Source: Diorhabda sublineata
Lineage: Eukaryota; Arthropoda; Insecta; Coleoptera; Chrysomelidae
Direction of reading: 5' to 3'
Length of the DNA: 64,000 bases
Assembly (NCBI RefSeq): GCF_026230105.1
Contig: NC_079478.1
Location: 32,193,653-32,257,652 of the forward strand
This document shows positions 14,129-26,580 of this stretch, piece by piece. Numbering within the stretch: the first letter of the stretch is position 1; every line of letters begins with the position of its first letter. The translations under genes and the position numbers were made by a program. The notes beneath the pieces are model-generated. The model was not told the DNA's origin and searched no databases. It saw only the letters and a list, made by a program, of their open reading frames with translations.

Positions 14129-14450
14129 GTAAGAATTTTTTGTAATATAATAAAATAATTAGTTATACAACAAATCTATGATCATCATCCAAACCGTTAT
14201 AAAAAATACTACCTGCCTTTGGGAATTTTTCATATCAATATGTTTGAGAACAGAGAATGTATTAGGAACACATACTTTACAGCAAATTGATCAGTGTCAA
14301 TCATAGAGAAAAAGTAATTAACAGATCATCGGGATATACTGCAATCCGTGGAATCATATCAAATTTTGTAGCATGCCATTCGGCTCTGATTCAAACACAC
14401 GATGTTCGAGAGTATGCAGTTCAATTAGAAATGATTGATTATGTTTTAAT

Positions 14451-14925
14451 ACCTGCTGTAAGTATTTTCTATAAATAATTACAATTTATGATAATCTTCT
14501 CCAGAATGTCTCTATGACGAACGGATTCCTAGGCATGTACAACGATCTAAAAATCTCATAAACAATAAATTTGATCGAGCTACACCTTTTTTCTAAAATA
14601 TCGATTCAAAAATCCATATTTGCTATCTTTAGATTGTACAGGTTGTCCCTGTAAAAGTTACAGATTGTTAACCATTGGGCATGATCTGCCCCTATCCTTC
14701 AAATAGTAGTGTAGAATTATTTATTCTACACACACTACATGGATATACGTAATCATTTGAAAAATAATAATATTCGAATGTTAAATCCAGACAATATACT
14801 TAAATATAAGTTCTGATCCTGGCTTATAACTCAGGAACGAGGAGTCGTGTGAGAATTTTTTTTTTAATTTCACAACATTACTTTCACGTCATCTTCTCAC
14901 TCCCGAATTTTTGGCATCAAGTCCT
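14451..14925. repeat. Dispersed repeat, copy 1 (CAGGGTGTT family)
   Basis: It shares a long sequence with 53461-53720 and 61195-61559: an ACAATTTATGAT stretch, ACAACGATCTAAAAATCT, GTTGTCCCTGTAAAAGTT, TTAACCATTGG and TTATAACTCA follow in the same order. The left edge is degraded (CCTGCTGTAAGTATTTTC against CAGGGTGTTAGTATTTTC). It is a non-coding element within the first visible intron. Confidence 0.65.
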
Positions 14926-15989
14926 CTATATGATGATGAAGATGATGTATCCTCAAAAAAATTATTCAGAGAAAAAGTATCCATATAAAATTACCTCATT
15001 ACAGTACTGATTGTGTCTGATCGAAAAGAGGTTAGTGACGAATTGCTTCTAACAATGCTTCATAAAGCTTGTGGCTGTACTGAATATGGCAAAAAAACAG
15101 ATCGAAAAACATGATATAATTGCTATTACATATCGAACATTAACTAGGCTTCATTAGCAACTATTCAGTTAAAAATGAAATTTTGAAATACTATAGAATT
15201 TTATTAAAAAAATATTAAAAATTCTCTCTTTTTTCTATCAACGTGGTGATATTGCGAAACGCAGATTTCAATTAATTCAATTATAAATTCGATTATATGA
15301 TTTTGGTTGGAAATAATGGAAGCTTTGTGGCGTGTAAGTTTATTATCCAATCTATAGCACAAATTACTATGTTCATTGTGATTTTTTTCTATTTTAGGAC
15401 TCATTTTCAATCTATATATCATAAAGCAAATTTTTAATAAAGCATCTGTTGAATTTTATTTAGAAATGTTGAACAATCACATAACGGATTCCGATTTTTT
15501 ATATGTAACTTCCAATACAACCCACAATTAGTCATTCGTCCATTCATATATACCTCTGATCTTCTCGTATTGAGACTTTCCCAGGTAACCAAGCAAGATC
15601 AGCATCAGAAAAGTTGTGGGAACTATACTACTTATAGTTTCGAAGGATATAAATTTTGATTTCGACAATAAATTTATGTTCAGGAAACTCGCTGCTGAAT
15701 AATCACAAATACCGACATTAATCTAATTAATAACTTCCAGTTTAGTTTCAAAATACCCTCAATATTAAATTCAAATAAATATCTGCTAACTCTCAACTTC
15801 AACATACACTGGGTTCATGGAGAAACCTAACCTGATTATTAGTATCACTCCAATATTTATTCTTAAATTTAACATTCATCATGAACATATTTGTTTCAAA
15901 TTCAGACCTTGATTCGCGTGGGAAACTACCGCCCAGCTTTCCTAGAGTTGGTTCATCGATGCCCGAGATATAATTTCGATACCTAGATG

Positions 15990-16960
15990 GTCCCTATCAG
16001 GGCCAGTGTCTTTATTGATGCCCAAAACTTCTCAAAGACTTGGGCATGAATAAAGCCACTGACCTTGATGGATTGTCACCAAACGTATCAAATAAATGCG
16101 CAGCTGAACTAACAAGTGGGCTATTCAAACTCCTTTCTCTATCATATAATATACCTTTCCTGCAAATTAGTAACTTGCTGGGGTTTAACCCACAACAACA
16201 AAAAAAAAAGAAAAGACGATCCCCAGAAACTAGCGTCGGATTGCTTCAATTCCAGCCATTGCCAAGGTCACGGAGAAAATCATTAAGCAGCAAATTTTAA
16301 GATTGCTTGAGTCTGCTATAATCATCAGCGACTAGACTGAAGCTATATATGAGGCATCCAAAGCAATAGCACTGGATATATCGAAGACTTATAATAGAGT
16401 TCGGCATGACCACCTTCTAATTAATCCACCATCGACTGGCATAGTCGCTTTCTCAAAACCGATCCATCCAGGTCGCTATAGATAGCCCAGAAAAGTTTGA
16501 GGTCAACGCTGGTGCTCCTCAAAGACGCATCTTGTCACCTACTCTCTTTCTCCTGTTCATCAATCTACTCAATCCACAATATATCACCACTATCAATCCC
16601 GACATTCTGAACTGTAGTGGCAGCAATGTGATTGAGTTTGAAGTAGTACAGACCCAGAAGGCTGGCACGACAGCTCAGGTTTTGGTCCTGTCTGGACACA
16701 AAATATCACAATCACCGCAAATCCGCTTGTTTATTGTCAAGGTTGAGAGCAATATGTCCTGGCATAGTGACGTGGCCGAATTAGCTTCACAAAAAACTTG
16801 GATTCCCGTTTAAGAAAGGTTGATGCTCTGACTCTGTTTTACCGATGCTACCACGGCAGATTCTCTTTTGAGTTATCCAATATAATTTCACCTATAGCAG
16901 TATTTGCAGGACCTACATGACAGGCAGACGCCTGCTACTCGAGTCTAATAGATTTTACCC
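15990..16960 (+). mobile_element. Jockey-like LINE reverse transcriptase remnant
   Basis: In order on the + strand: MNKATDLDGLSPNVSNKCAA (RT entry, usually ATGPDGLSPxxLKxCA), AKVTEKIIKQQILRLLESA, AIALDISKTYNRVRHDHLL (catalytic domain A, usually ALDISKAFDRVWH), VNAGAPQGRILSPTLFLLFIN (domain B) and, after a deletion, DALTLFYRCYHGRFSFELSN from the C-terminus. The FADD catalytic box is absent. Codons are interrupted by stops and shifts, and an A-run lies inside at about 16200. This matches Jockey-clade elements. The 3' tail is not clear. Confidence 0.8.
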
Positions 16961-17693
16961 CCTAGTACTTGAATTTTACATAAAAAGAAAGAAAAACTCT
17001 ATCTTACTTTTAAAATGAGAGTCTGTATGTATATTTTGCATTATGGTTTTGAATAATTCTCACTTTTCTATTGTTGGAATTGGTATCCTAATTTGTTTCT
17101 CTACACATTCCTATTTGTATTTATCATTGTGGGATATCCAAGTTTTTTAATCCTGAAAACATACTTTTATTCGCAAAACTAAGAATATACGATCAAGTTG
17201 ACCTATATACATGAGACTTTCATCAATACGGGGTACCACGAATATAAAATGATGTATATTATTCAATTGTCTTCTAAAAGTATCATAGAATTTTCAGATA
17301 TTGAGCTTATTGAGCTGTCATTATATTGCTCAATTATCATTGTTGAGAAGGCTGCTTTTAGTAATTGGATTATAATGTCATCTAATTTATAAGAATGGGA
17401 CGAGATATCTAATCATGACATTTTGACGAGCATTATTATTGTCTCTTCGCTACGTTGGTTCTTTTGGTGTCATATTCTTGACATTCTTGGGATGTTTAAC
17501 ATCTTTATGTAGTAAAGTCGATATAATACGAGTGTCAATAGAAATTAGAGTTTCTTCTTCACAGATCAACATTAAATTTTATTACTAAAGTACTAAAAAT
17601 CTACTGGTAATAATATAAAAAATTTACGACAGCGATTTCTAAACGAAGCTGAAGTGTAAAACTGTGAACTTAATCATTGATTTATATTTGCAG

Positions 17694-17897
17694 GTCGACC
17701 CAAGCCAAAGGTGATTTGGTTCCTTGAAAATACCATCATCGATGACTCCTACGATGTACGACCTGATGGTATAGTTGTGAATCATTTGACATTTCCAAAT
17801 GTTGGTCGACAACATTTACACGCAAGACTTATTTGCCAAGCCAGCAACAATAATATTATACCTGCTGAGACGAAAGTGGTTGTATTAGATATTAATT
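17694..17897 (+). CDS. Sidestep-like exon B: second half of Ig2
   Basis: The acceptor is TTTGCAG and the donor is GTGAGT. The exon enters and leaves in phase 1 and has 67 whole codons. It carries the core tryptophan in PKVIWFLEN and the F-strand cysteine in ARLICQASN, which pairs with the cysteine in exon A. It ends with the G-strand and linker KVVVLDIN. The motif HLTFPNVGRQHLHARLIC, with a histidine-rich E-F turn, is characteristic of the second Ig domain of Sidestep-like proteins rather than of generic I-set domains. The last base, T, joins TA of exon C to make leucine. Reading on past the donor meets a stop after two codons, which supports the splice position. Confidence 0.92.
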
Positions 17898-18099
17898 GTG
17901 AGTAAAAGCCAATGCAATATCCTCCAATATATCCTCTCATATCAGTACTTTTGTTTGTATTTTCGTTTGTGAACGAGATAATGATTTATTCTTAGATATA
18001 TAACAGTTCATTAGTTAATAAATTCAATTTCCAAGTAATAATAACTTCAGTTACTCGTTCTCGTTTCTAATTGGTATAAAATGTACTTGAAGAGATACA

Positions 18100-19170
18100 G
18101 TTTTCTTTATAGGGTTCCTGAATAATTCAAATTTGCACCAAATAGAACAATTGGATAAAAAGCCGTTTTGCTTTAGAGGAGGATTAGGAACTAGGGAAGC
18201 ACTATTCACTGAAGTGCAAAGATTACAACAAAAATGTGTATATTTGTTTCATTGATTTCCAGAAGGCCTTTGATAATATAAACGCATAGGGAATTTAACA
18301 ACTATTAACTTAGATCCAAGCGATATACGATTAATCAAAAATATCTATTACAATCAAACGGCAGAAGTTCTTGTTGCGGACATGGAAACAGACTAAATCG
18401 AAATTCAAAAGGGAATTTACCAAAACTGCATTACACTCTTTCTTCATAACTATTCAATCATTATTCTCAGTTTATACTTCAGAAAGTGCTGGAGGAGAGA
18501 CATGAGGGTGTAAACATCGGAGGAACATTAATCAACAACTTAAGATTCGCCGATGATACTGCTATAATGGCTGAGAATGAAGATTTTCAAATCATATTAG
18601 AAAGAATCAACCTAGAATGTGAAAACGTAGGAATCACTATAAATATTGGAAAAACTACATTCATGGTTATAAATAAAAACCAAAATATCAATATTAACCC
18701 TATTCTCAAACTGAATCTTTAAACAAATAGAATGGGTGCAAAAATACAAGTATCTTGTTATGTGTGGTCAGTACTGCTGTACGGAGTGGAAACTTGGATC
18801 TAGAAAGCTCAAATGATTAAAAAACTTGAGGCATTTGAGATGTGGCTCTACAGACGCATCCTGAAGATACCCTGGACTGACAGAATCGCCAACAACGAAG
18901 TATTAAGACGCATTGGTCGCAAAAGAATTATTGAGATAAGAAAAACATTTTACATAGGACACATCTTACGCAAAGATAAATACCTACTGCTACAGAACAT
19001 AATGCAGAGCAGAGTAGAGGGAAAGAAAGGCATCGGCAGGAAGAAGGAATCCTGGCTCTGTAACATAAGAGAATGGACAAATCTCAGCGTCCAGAATTGT
19101 TTCATGTTGCGAGGGACAGAGACGCATTTAAAAACGTGGTCACCAACCTTCAATGGTGAGACGGCATGAG
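18100..19170 (+). mobile_element. RTE-like LINE reverse transcriptase remnant
   Basis: The + strand shows FRGGLGTREALFTEVQRLQQ, then IDFQKAFDNIN across shifts (domain A), then DIRLIKNIYYNQTAEVLV, and LEERHEGVNIGGTLINNLRF followed by ADDTAIMAEN, with the intact catalytic ADD at about 18550. At 18820-19160 there is the C-terminal region with FEMWLYRRILKIPWTDRI, VLRRIGRKR, FYIGHILR and GRKKESWLCNIREW. This order is typical of insect endonuclease-reverse transcriptase LINEs. Frameshifts near 18280, 18400 and 18730 and a deletion between RT and C-terminus show it is dead. Confidence 0.85.
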
Positions 19171-19539
19171 AAGAAGATATATTCAAAGCTTTTGTTTCCG
19201 GAACCATTAAATTGGGTCTAGAAGCACCAACATTTCGAACGGTATTTTGATGTCTGTGAAGTTGTCAATTACTAGAAAAATTGAATCGATAAAAAGAGAT
19301 ATAATAGATGTGGTTAGTTGAACTGCAAAACAAATTATTCATATTTTGTCTATGATTGGATATAGAAAGAGATCAAAAATAGAAGCGAAAGTTATACATC
19401 TATTAAAAAAATATCTCAACCTACTCTACTCTACATAATGCTCCTGTAAATCAAATAGGAAGATAATTTAGAGAATATAAACATGTAGAAATCACACGTA
19501 CTCATCGATAAACTGCCTTTAGTAAAATGGCAATATGAT

Positions 19540-19830
19540 CAACACAAGCAAGGCAGATATGTATTGATATTGTCCTCGATAGAGGATATTCTTCGGTACC
19601 GTGCCTGTCTTCAGTCGCTGACTAACTCCATGACAATCTGGTTTCATTGGCCTCTATTTCTCGCCACTCTGAATTGTTGTTCTACTCCTAGTTCTATGAA
19701 ATTTATAATATTTCGTAACCACGATTGCTTTTTGCGACCTATTTATCTTCTTCCCTCAACCATTTCCTGAATGATCAGGTGAGGGATGTGATATTTGATA
19801 CCTTGCATTTCTTTCAATTTCTTTCCTAAA
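19540..19830 (-). mobile_element. LINE C-terminal fragment, opposite to its neighbour
   Basis: On the minus strand, with frame changes, it reads IQEMVEGRRKIGRKKQSWLR, then NIINFIELGVEQQFRVARNR. This is the same C-terminal domain as the + strand copy ending at 19170 (VEGKKGIGRKKESWLCNIREW) but in inverted orientation. The two copies therefore sit tail to tail about 370 bp apart. No RT core was seen for this copy. Confidence 0.65.
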
Positions 19831-20989
19831 TCTAATCAATCTAATCTTACGAATACAGATATCTGGTTTCAACAATTTGATGCATCTCTTCGTTTTGTAA
19901 ACCATTTCGAATCTTGACGCCCACTCAATGTTGGCAACCTAACCTAACCATTAGGAATGTTCAGAACGATTTCTGATCAGAACCCGTTTATGATACTGAT
20001 TCAAATTTTAATATGAAGCTGCAGTTACATCCAAAACTAGCCGTTGCCCGAGAGAGATTTCTGCTGATTTTGATAGTGACAATGTGGATGACAAAAAAAT
20101 ACTCTGAGAGGCGAAATTCGAGTCAAATCTCACAGCTGAGATCTCCTAACAATAATTCCATTGCAAACAAAAATATACTATTAATATATAAAACCCAATA
20201 GTTCCTGAAGTTGTTTTGACTAGCAGGTGAAGAATTATAAAAAATTGAGTGGGAATGGAACAATGTACAGAAAAAGTTTATTGAAATCATCGATTGACGT
20301 TATCTATTATATTGAAGTTAAAATTTGAAATTCGAAAATTGAAGTACGTGTAGTTATTGAAATCATATATCAATCGAAACTTTTTTGTCAGTTGTCTCTT
20401 ATTAGAATATTTCAACGAAAAAAACGCTCACAGGGTCTCTCAACTCTACGCAACTAAATGACTTCATGAAAAAATAAAGGGTCGTTGTGATAAAATGGAG
20501 ACTCATTTCCTGACTGTCGCCAAGGGGACGAAAATATGTTTAGGTAAAGGTGCTAAGAAGGGAGCAGGCGTTAAAGAGTTCGTACAAAATTTTTCAGTAG
20601 AATAATATGGAAATGACGGTATTCTCTAAATATACAATATTCTCCCTCTAATCTTTAAAAATATTATACATAATACAATGAAATTTGGAAACGGAATTAA
20701 GGGTTGCGAAGCTCTCTACTGGTGATAATAAATGAGTGTAGTCAGAGATGACGCCACTAGGTATTAAGAAATCTATTAGTTGATAATGTAATTTTTTTTA
20801 TTTCCTTATTTATTTAAACTGTTTTGCAATGCTGGGATAAATTAATACAAACTGATTTTACTTAATTAATTCATTTAAACACTGACACTGGACTTAACTA
20901 ACCTATATAATAATAATTATCCTCTACTCATATATTCACTACTTTTTTAACTACAAACAAATAAATAAACGGGCCTTTCTAGAAATAAA

Positions 20990-21223
20990 TTAAAAAAACC
21001 AAGTAAACAAATCGCCTCCATGATAATTACAGACATCAAACGAGCCGGCGTATTCACCAAATGTTAAACTTCCTTTATAACCAAGCAGGACCAGCTTCAC
21101 AGTCCATGTCGTGGACGACCTTTTGACAGTGATAATAATATCGTTGTTGCTCAGGAAAATTTGGATCTTTGGCCCAAAAAAAAGTTGTGAAGTTGTGTTG
21201 AGTTGAATCGGTTTAAAAATCAA
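20990..21223 (-). other. Unrecognised minus-strand open frame, probably not a gene
   Basis: The 77-codon frame contains GYKGSLTFGEYAGSFDVC and no motif I can place. It has no splice context tying it to another exon and no homologous frame in the window. It lies in the largest visible intron of the Sidestep-like gene. I record it because it has a less biased composition than most open frames here. Chance or an old transposon remnant is more likely than a gene. Confidence 0.15.
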
Positions 21224-21399
21224 AATTCCAGCTCAGTTCAATATGATTATAATGTTTTTTCAACAGTTTTAGTAGCTTTTGGGAGCTGTTTGTTTCAAGA
21301 AGCGAATTGGTAAAATTTTGAAACTATACTATTTCGAAGATTTATTTGATTTTGATCTAATGGGACACAAACTGATGTACTTACTGACAAAAATAACAG

Positions 21400-21645
21400 T
21401 AAAACCTATTTCGTCACCGACTGATTTGAAATGATTTATCAACTCACAGACGACGACTATGAACGAAGACTTGAATTAGATGAAAATGTGGGTATGGAAA
21501 GTCATCCAATATCAACAATGTGTTAATTTTTACTAGCGACGAAAGTATTTTCATTCTAAATGAAAATCTGAGTACACAAAATGGGGTAAGGAAGTTTCCT
21601 AAACACAATGTTACATTTAAGCAGGTATAGTCCTCGGGCCTTCGA
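21400..21645 (+). mobile_element. Tc1-like transposase fragment (first catalytic Asp region)
   Basis: The + strand reads LTDDDYERRLELDENVG and, after a frameshift, VNFTSDESIFILNENLST. The pattern DDxxRRLEF followed about 25 residues later by FSDES/FIL is the standard approach to the first catalytic aspartate of Tc1/mariner-type transposases. The rest is missing. The large inverted repeat starts about 100 bp downstream. Confidence 0.5.
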
Positions 21646-21744
21646 CTCATTTTTTTATGATGACCAACAAATCGCTTGTTTAGGTCAAGACCGACAACTT
21701 TTTCCCTTTGCGAAAAACCTCAATTTTGAGCCATTCGCCCCATT

Positions 21745-23205
21745 AGAGGCAGGTAAACATGTAATTGGGGCGAGTTGCCAATAATTAATTACCAACTGCT
21801 TGATATTTATTTCAAACGGGAGATTATTCATTATTATTACCTCAAAGAAAATAATTTCCGCCATTTCCCCTGTCCGACAGGCTAATTATGTCAGTTTTCC
21901 TCGCCTATATTAATGGATAACAAGCAAGCTGATTTTTTGAAAATTCGAAGGTAAATAAATTAAAAAAGTATGGTCCAATGTATAGCGCGCGCCATAAAGG
22001 GAGTCCAACACTTGGAACCTGCGTTGTTAACAACCAATGCATCACTGATTACCAACAGGCTGATTTTTTTTACTTCATAATGACATATGAAACCAATTAA
22101 GTTCATTGACCGACAAATAACATAGGGCAAACTCTTTAGATAATTAAAAAACACAATCACTTTTTTGTCCAGTATAATGGATAAATTGTATCCTCATTTT
22201 TGGATTTTTCTCTTGATCTACTTATTTTAAAACAGCTGAATGTGAACATATTCTTATTATTAATAATAACTAAAACTGAAAATGATGAAAATAAGCATTT
22301 TTAGCTTTCTTAGCTCAGTTTTTGGTTGGACGAATTCAGGGTTGACTTGTACAAAATTTTGTAAATTTTTATACAATTGTATAGAATTTTCCAAAATAAA
22401 TTTTCGATACTCGTTCATTCAGTATAATCACACATTTTTTAAGTTTACCCAGCCAGCACAAAATATTTCTGAAAACTTTGTGAAAGATTTCAAAAGGAAT
22501 AAGTGAAAGATCCCAGAAATATATCATGATCTTTTTGGGAAATTCTTAAGAGATTCGTCAATAGTTTTTTATTGTCTAAGCTTGAAATATTTCAGAAATA
22601 TTTTGTTTTTTCTGGGTAATAATATGCCTCAGTTACAGAGAAGTATTGGTATTATTCTTCAATCCGTGTGCCCGCCACGAATTCCATGAGCATGCTCATA
22701 CTTGGAAGAGTGTATTTCGTTATACAGAACAGGAAAAAATTAACAAAAAACAAAAAAAAACAAGAAAAAAATGAATTTGTATGTTTTTGTGTCGGACTAC
22801 GTTTGTGGCGCATTATTTCTGTCGATCAAAGTGATGTTCAGTCAGAAAATATGTTTTTCTTATAAACCCTCTCGTTGTCCGACGGTTGGTAATAGGTGAT
22901 GCATTGGTTGTTAAAAACGCAGGTTTCAAGTGTCGGAGTCCCTTTATGGCGCGCGCTATACGTCGGACAATGCTTTTTTTATTTATTAACCTTCGAATTC
23001 TCAAAAAATCAGCTTGCTGACTATCCATTAATATAAGCGTGGTAAACTAAAATAATTAGCCTGTCAGACAGGGAAAATGGCGCATTATTTTTGTCGGTCA
23101 AATTTCTTTAAGGTAATAATAATGAATAATCTCCCGTTTGAACTAAATATCAACCAATTGGTAATTAGTTATTGGTAATTCGCCTAAATTAAATGTTATC
23201 TGGCA
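21745..23205. repeat. Large inverted repeat, arms about 310 bp, spacer about 825 bp
   Basis: The left arm (about 21745-22056) reappears as reverse complement in the right arm (about 22881-23205). Shared blocks include AAACGGGAGATTATTCATTA, CAAGCTGATTTTTTGA (with variations), TATAGCGCGCGCCATAAAGG, AACAACCAATGCATCA and ATTACCAAC. Identity is high but imperfect, with several small indels. The spacer holds a further copy of the GGCGCATTATTT-TGTCG block near 22807, also in the right arm near 23069. The outer ends fade without a clear target duplication. It could be a foldback element or a diverged transposon with long TIRs. Confidence 0.75.
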
Positions 23206-23280
23206 ATTTTACGCAATAGAGCTGTTAATTTCTGAAATTTTTAAAGGTAATCCGTAAGGATATTGGTAATTTCTTCTAAC

Positions 23281-25137
23281 TATAGTCTATTTCAGAAATG
23301 TATATAGCAATAAAATGGAGAATTCCGTCCAGTTCGACTCGATTTCGGTATCGGCCATAGGTATGTCTTGAAATATTGTTAAGTAAGTTACGTTTTGCGT
23401 TTAACAGGTACCGTTTAACCTTCTATTAGTGCCTCTTCCTAATTCCAACCCTATTTCAGATTCGGCTTAACCATGGGCAATGGTCCCTTTTCCAAAATTT
23501 TTATATCTTTATATGTATATTTGTTTAGTTTAACGCATCAGTTTTTGCTGTTAAGCCGTAAATAGTGTTCACAGGATTATAAGATTAGTAATAAAATGGC
23601 GACATTTACACCAACTAAAAGATGTTCCAATAATTCTCCATTATCAGTGAATGGAAAACTTATTAATTTAAATGTAGATGATTGCATAAAATACGATTAC
23701 CTCAAATTTACTGTACAAGAAACTGTCGACCGATGTTCCCGAATGTCTCGAGTTGGAAAGTCCACCGTTTTTAAATTATTTAGGAGGAGAGAGATAGCAG
23801 GCCAAGAAAACCAAGAAACCAAGAAAAGTCCAGGCAGACCAGTAAAAGTCCTTGATGAAGACACCAAAAGTGTAATTCGAAGAAGAGTTCACTCTTTTTA
23901 TTTTAAAACAGAAATACCCATCCATTTAGATTCCAATGGAGCTTGGCCAGAATGAAATTATTCCGTTGATAAGTAAAAAACTTCAATGGACCACTTTGCG
24001 AAAAATGGATTTTTCCTGGGAAAAGCATAACTGTAAAGCAATTCTACTGGAAAGCGATGAAATTGTTTGAAGGCTACGAAAATACTTAAGAAGTATAAAG
24101 CAGTACAGAACAGAGCAGAAGAAAATCTTTTATCTTGATGAGTCGTGAGTCGATTAATGGAGGTTATACAGTACCAAAAATGTGGCAATACAAAAATATA
24201 ACCAGTGCTCGCCAAGCTTTGATGGAAGGCCTGTCAACGAATATTAAGGTGCCTTCAGGTGAAGGGAAAAGATTAATAATCGTCCATATTGGAAGCGAAG
24301 AGGGATTTTTAAAAGAAGGTTTGCTAAGTAGTGTCGGTAGTGCCATAAGGGAGATTACCACGAAGATGTGGATTCGAATGTTTTTGAAGACTATTTTGGC
24401 GAAATGATAAAATATCTTCCGGCTGATTCAGTAGTAGTTATGGATAACTCAAGTTATCATTCTCGATGGATAGAGAAAACTCCAACTTCATCTTGGAGAA
24501 AACAAGAAATTATTGACTGGTTAACCATCAAAAGTATTGAATTTAAAGATAATTTGAAAAAAAAGAAATATTAGCTATAGCAAATTAACACAAACATCGT
24601 TTTATGAAATACGCCGTGGAAGATACATCAGAAAATCATAACTGTGCTGCGCACACCGCCATATCATTGCGAACTAAATCCTATAGAACTTATATGGGCG
24701 CAAGTGAAAGGATTTGTAGCAAGACACAACATGACTGTTTGATCAATCCATTAAGGAGGTGACAACAAAAAAATGGCAAAAAGCAGTCCAGAATGTCATT
24801 AGAGAAGAGGAGAAATTGTGGTATCTTGACTTCTTGATCGATCGGACCGTCGAACCGTTAATTATAAAGTCAAGAGGAAATGACAGTTCCTCAGATGATG
24901 AAGAATATTATGATTTCTTATAATTTAATTCCTGTACGATGTATAATGTATAATATTTTTTGTATAAATTTTCAATAAAAAATAAGTGTACCTAAAACTA
25001 TGTACAAAACCGCATTTTTTACAATGAAATTAATGCCAAACTGTGAAAGTGGCTTAAATATTCGTTGGGTCACTCTGTGGTCCCTTTGCCTACCTAATGA
25101 GTTTTTATTGCTCTATATATTCCTCAAATAAACTATA
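23281..25137 (+). mobile_element. Nearly complete IS630/Tc1-type transposon with TIRs
   Basis: TIRs of about 35 bp are visible. The left starts TATAGTCTATTTCAGAAATG and the right, complemented, starts TATAGTTTATTTGAGGAATA. Both then run into AGCAATAAAA, and each starts with TA, the usual target. Only six mismatches are seen. The 1.86-kb element encodes one broken DDE_3-type transposase. An element of this size with both ends suggests a fairly recent insertion compared with the other fragments. Confidence 0.85.
23596..24920 (+). pseudogene. Broken DDE_3 (IS630/Tc1) transposase, DD82E-like spacing
   Basis: It starts MATFTPTKRCSNNSP. An N-terminal HTH follows (TVQETVDRCSRMSRVGKSTVF) and a GRP hook (KSPGRPVKVLDED). 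The frame shifts after about 120 codons. The first catalytic aspartate is in FYLDES near 24135, followed after a shift by INGGYTVPKMWQYKN. The second is in VVVMDNSSYHSRW at 24443. The glutamate is in PPYHCELNPIELIWAQVKG at 24686. From the second aspartate to the glutamate is 243 bp, about 80 residues between them, far longer than the 34-41 of ordinary Tc1/mariner. Known DD82E (Sailor) elements have such a spacing; assignment to them is inference. The frame ends near 24920 in an acidic DDEEYYDFL tail. At least four frame changes are needed, so the protein is dead. Confidence 0.8.
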
Positions 25138-26580
25138 GGTGGTGCTCTTCCACACTTTTATGGTGCACTAGAAAATAAATTTGAGGATTAAGTTTAATGG
25201 TAGACAGCTCGATCACCAGAACTCATATATTTGGATTTTTTTGTGAGGAAACTTTATCGGATCATATTGACATTTCAAAACAATTTTCTTCCGCAGAATA
25301 TGCGAATATTTCTACAGACACATTTGGATACAAAATATGTCACTATCACGTAGTAAATAGAGATCATTCAGAGAAACTATAACAGTAAATTCTTCCATCT
25401 CCAATTGATAATCAACATCAAAGTCCTAATTCCATTCAGTATGAATTAACAAAAAAATATTAGTATCATCGAATATTGCACTATTCAGTATTGATGTGAT
25501 TTTGATCACTATTGTTGCTTTCGAACAAATCAACTATTTCAATTCAATGCACAATAATGAAAACTGATATGGAATATTCTGTGAGCACCATGCTAATTTT
25601 AAAATCGAAACGCTCAAGAGTATCTATTGAAGATTGATGTGAACCAGATGTATTAACCATAGGTTGAAAAATACCTGTCACTTTAATTAGTAGCGATGCG
25701 TTGACCATCAAAAAGTCGCCCCTTTTTCATTTAATTATGTAATAAAGTTCTATTATAACCGACCATGTTGAGAAAAATGAGAGCGAAACGTGTTTCATTA
25801 ATTACGGTCGACTATACACTTGAATCGCAAAGTTTCCATTTTCCGCGGTTTCACGACTAACGATGTTTGGCGTTGAAAACGTACACAACTTGGCAAACTT
25901 AATGCTATTACAAACACGATTAGCTATAACTTTTTAAAACCAAGCTGGAAGTTCGTCTAAATCAACCCTCCTATAAATTTAAGTAAGCCTTGCAATTTAT
26001 TTGCTTTCATACCTGCTGTTCTTGTTTCTATCAGATGTCTGTTATATAAGGATTGCTAGGAGGCGAATTTGTTAAGTTTACCTTAATGCAAGTAGAATAA
26101 CTGAGGATAATGCCGGCTTTGTTCTGCATGAGAAATTAGCGTACTGTGAAAGAGGCAATGAAAAACAACGAACAAACACGCAAAACGGAGTTGCACGGTT
26201 GCAGATTTCTCGATGCAAAGATTTAGAAACAAAATGAAATACAATCGCTTTAAACCCTTTCCTCAGGTAATACCAAATTGATTGTGTCATTTAATTCAGC
26301 AAGATAATATAGGAAGAATAGTGAGATGTACATGAAGATTTATACAGCAGCAATTTCTTACGCTGTATGTCTTTTAACTAGTAGTGGAGCGGGAAGTACG
26401 TTGTTACAATTTTTAGATTATTATCAGAATAATTCTATCGTTAGTATGTCGATTCATCTATTAAAATATGACTAAAAAGTTATTCAAATTATTGTGATTT
26501 GCTCAAAATGGACAATTTAATAAAAAACGTCGATTGTAACCCCCGGTCACAAAACAATAAAAACGTTTTTATTCGTAATG

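Noticed and set aside
22813..23028. Minus-strand open frame in the right arm of the inverted repeat
   Set aside because: The left arm shows a similar reading but with stop codons, and no motif was recognised. The similarity is explained by the DNA repeat itself, so I do not call a gene.
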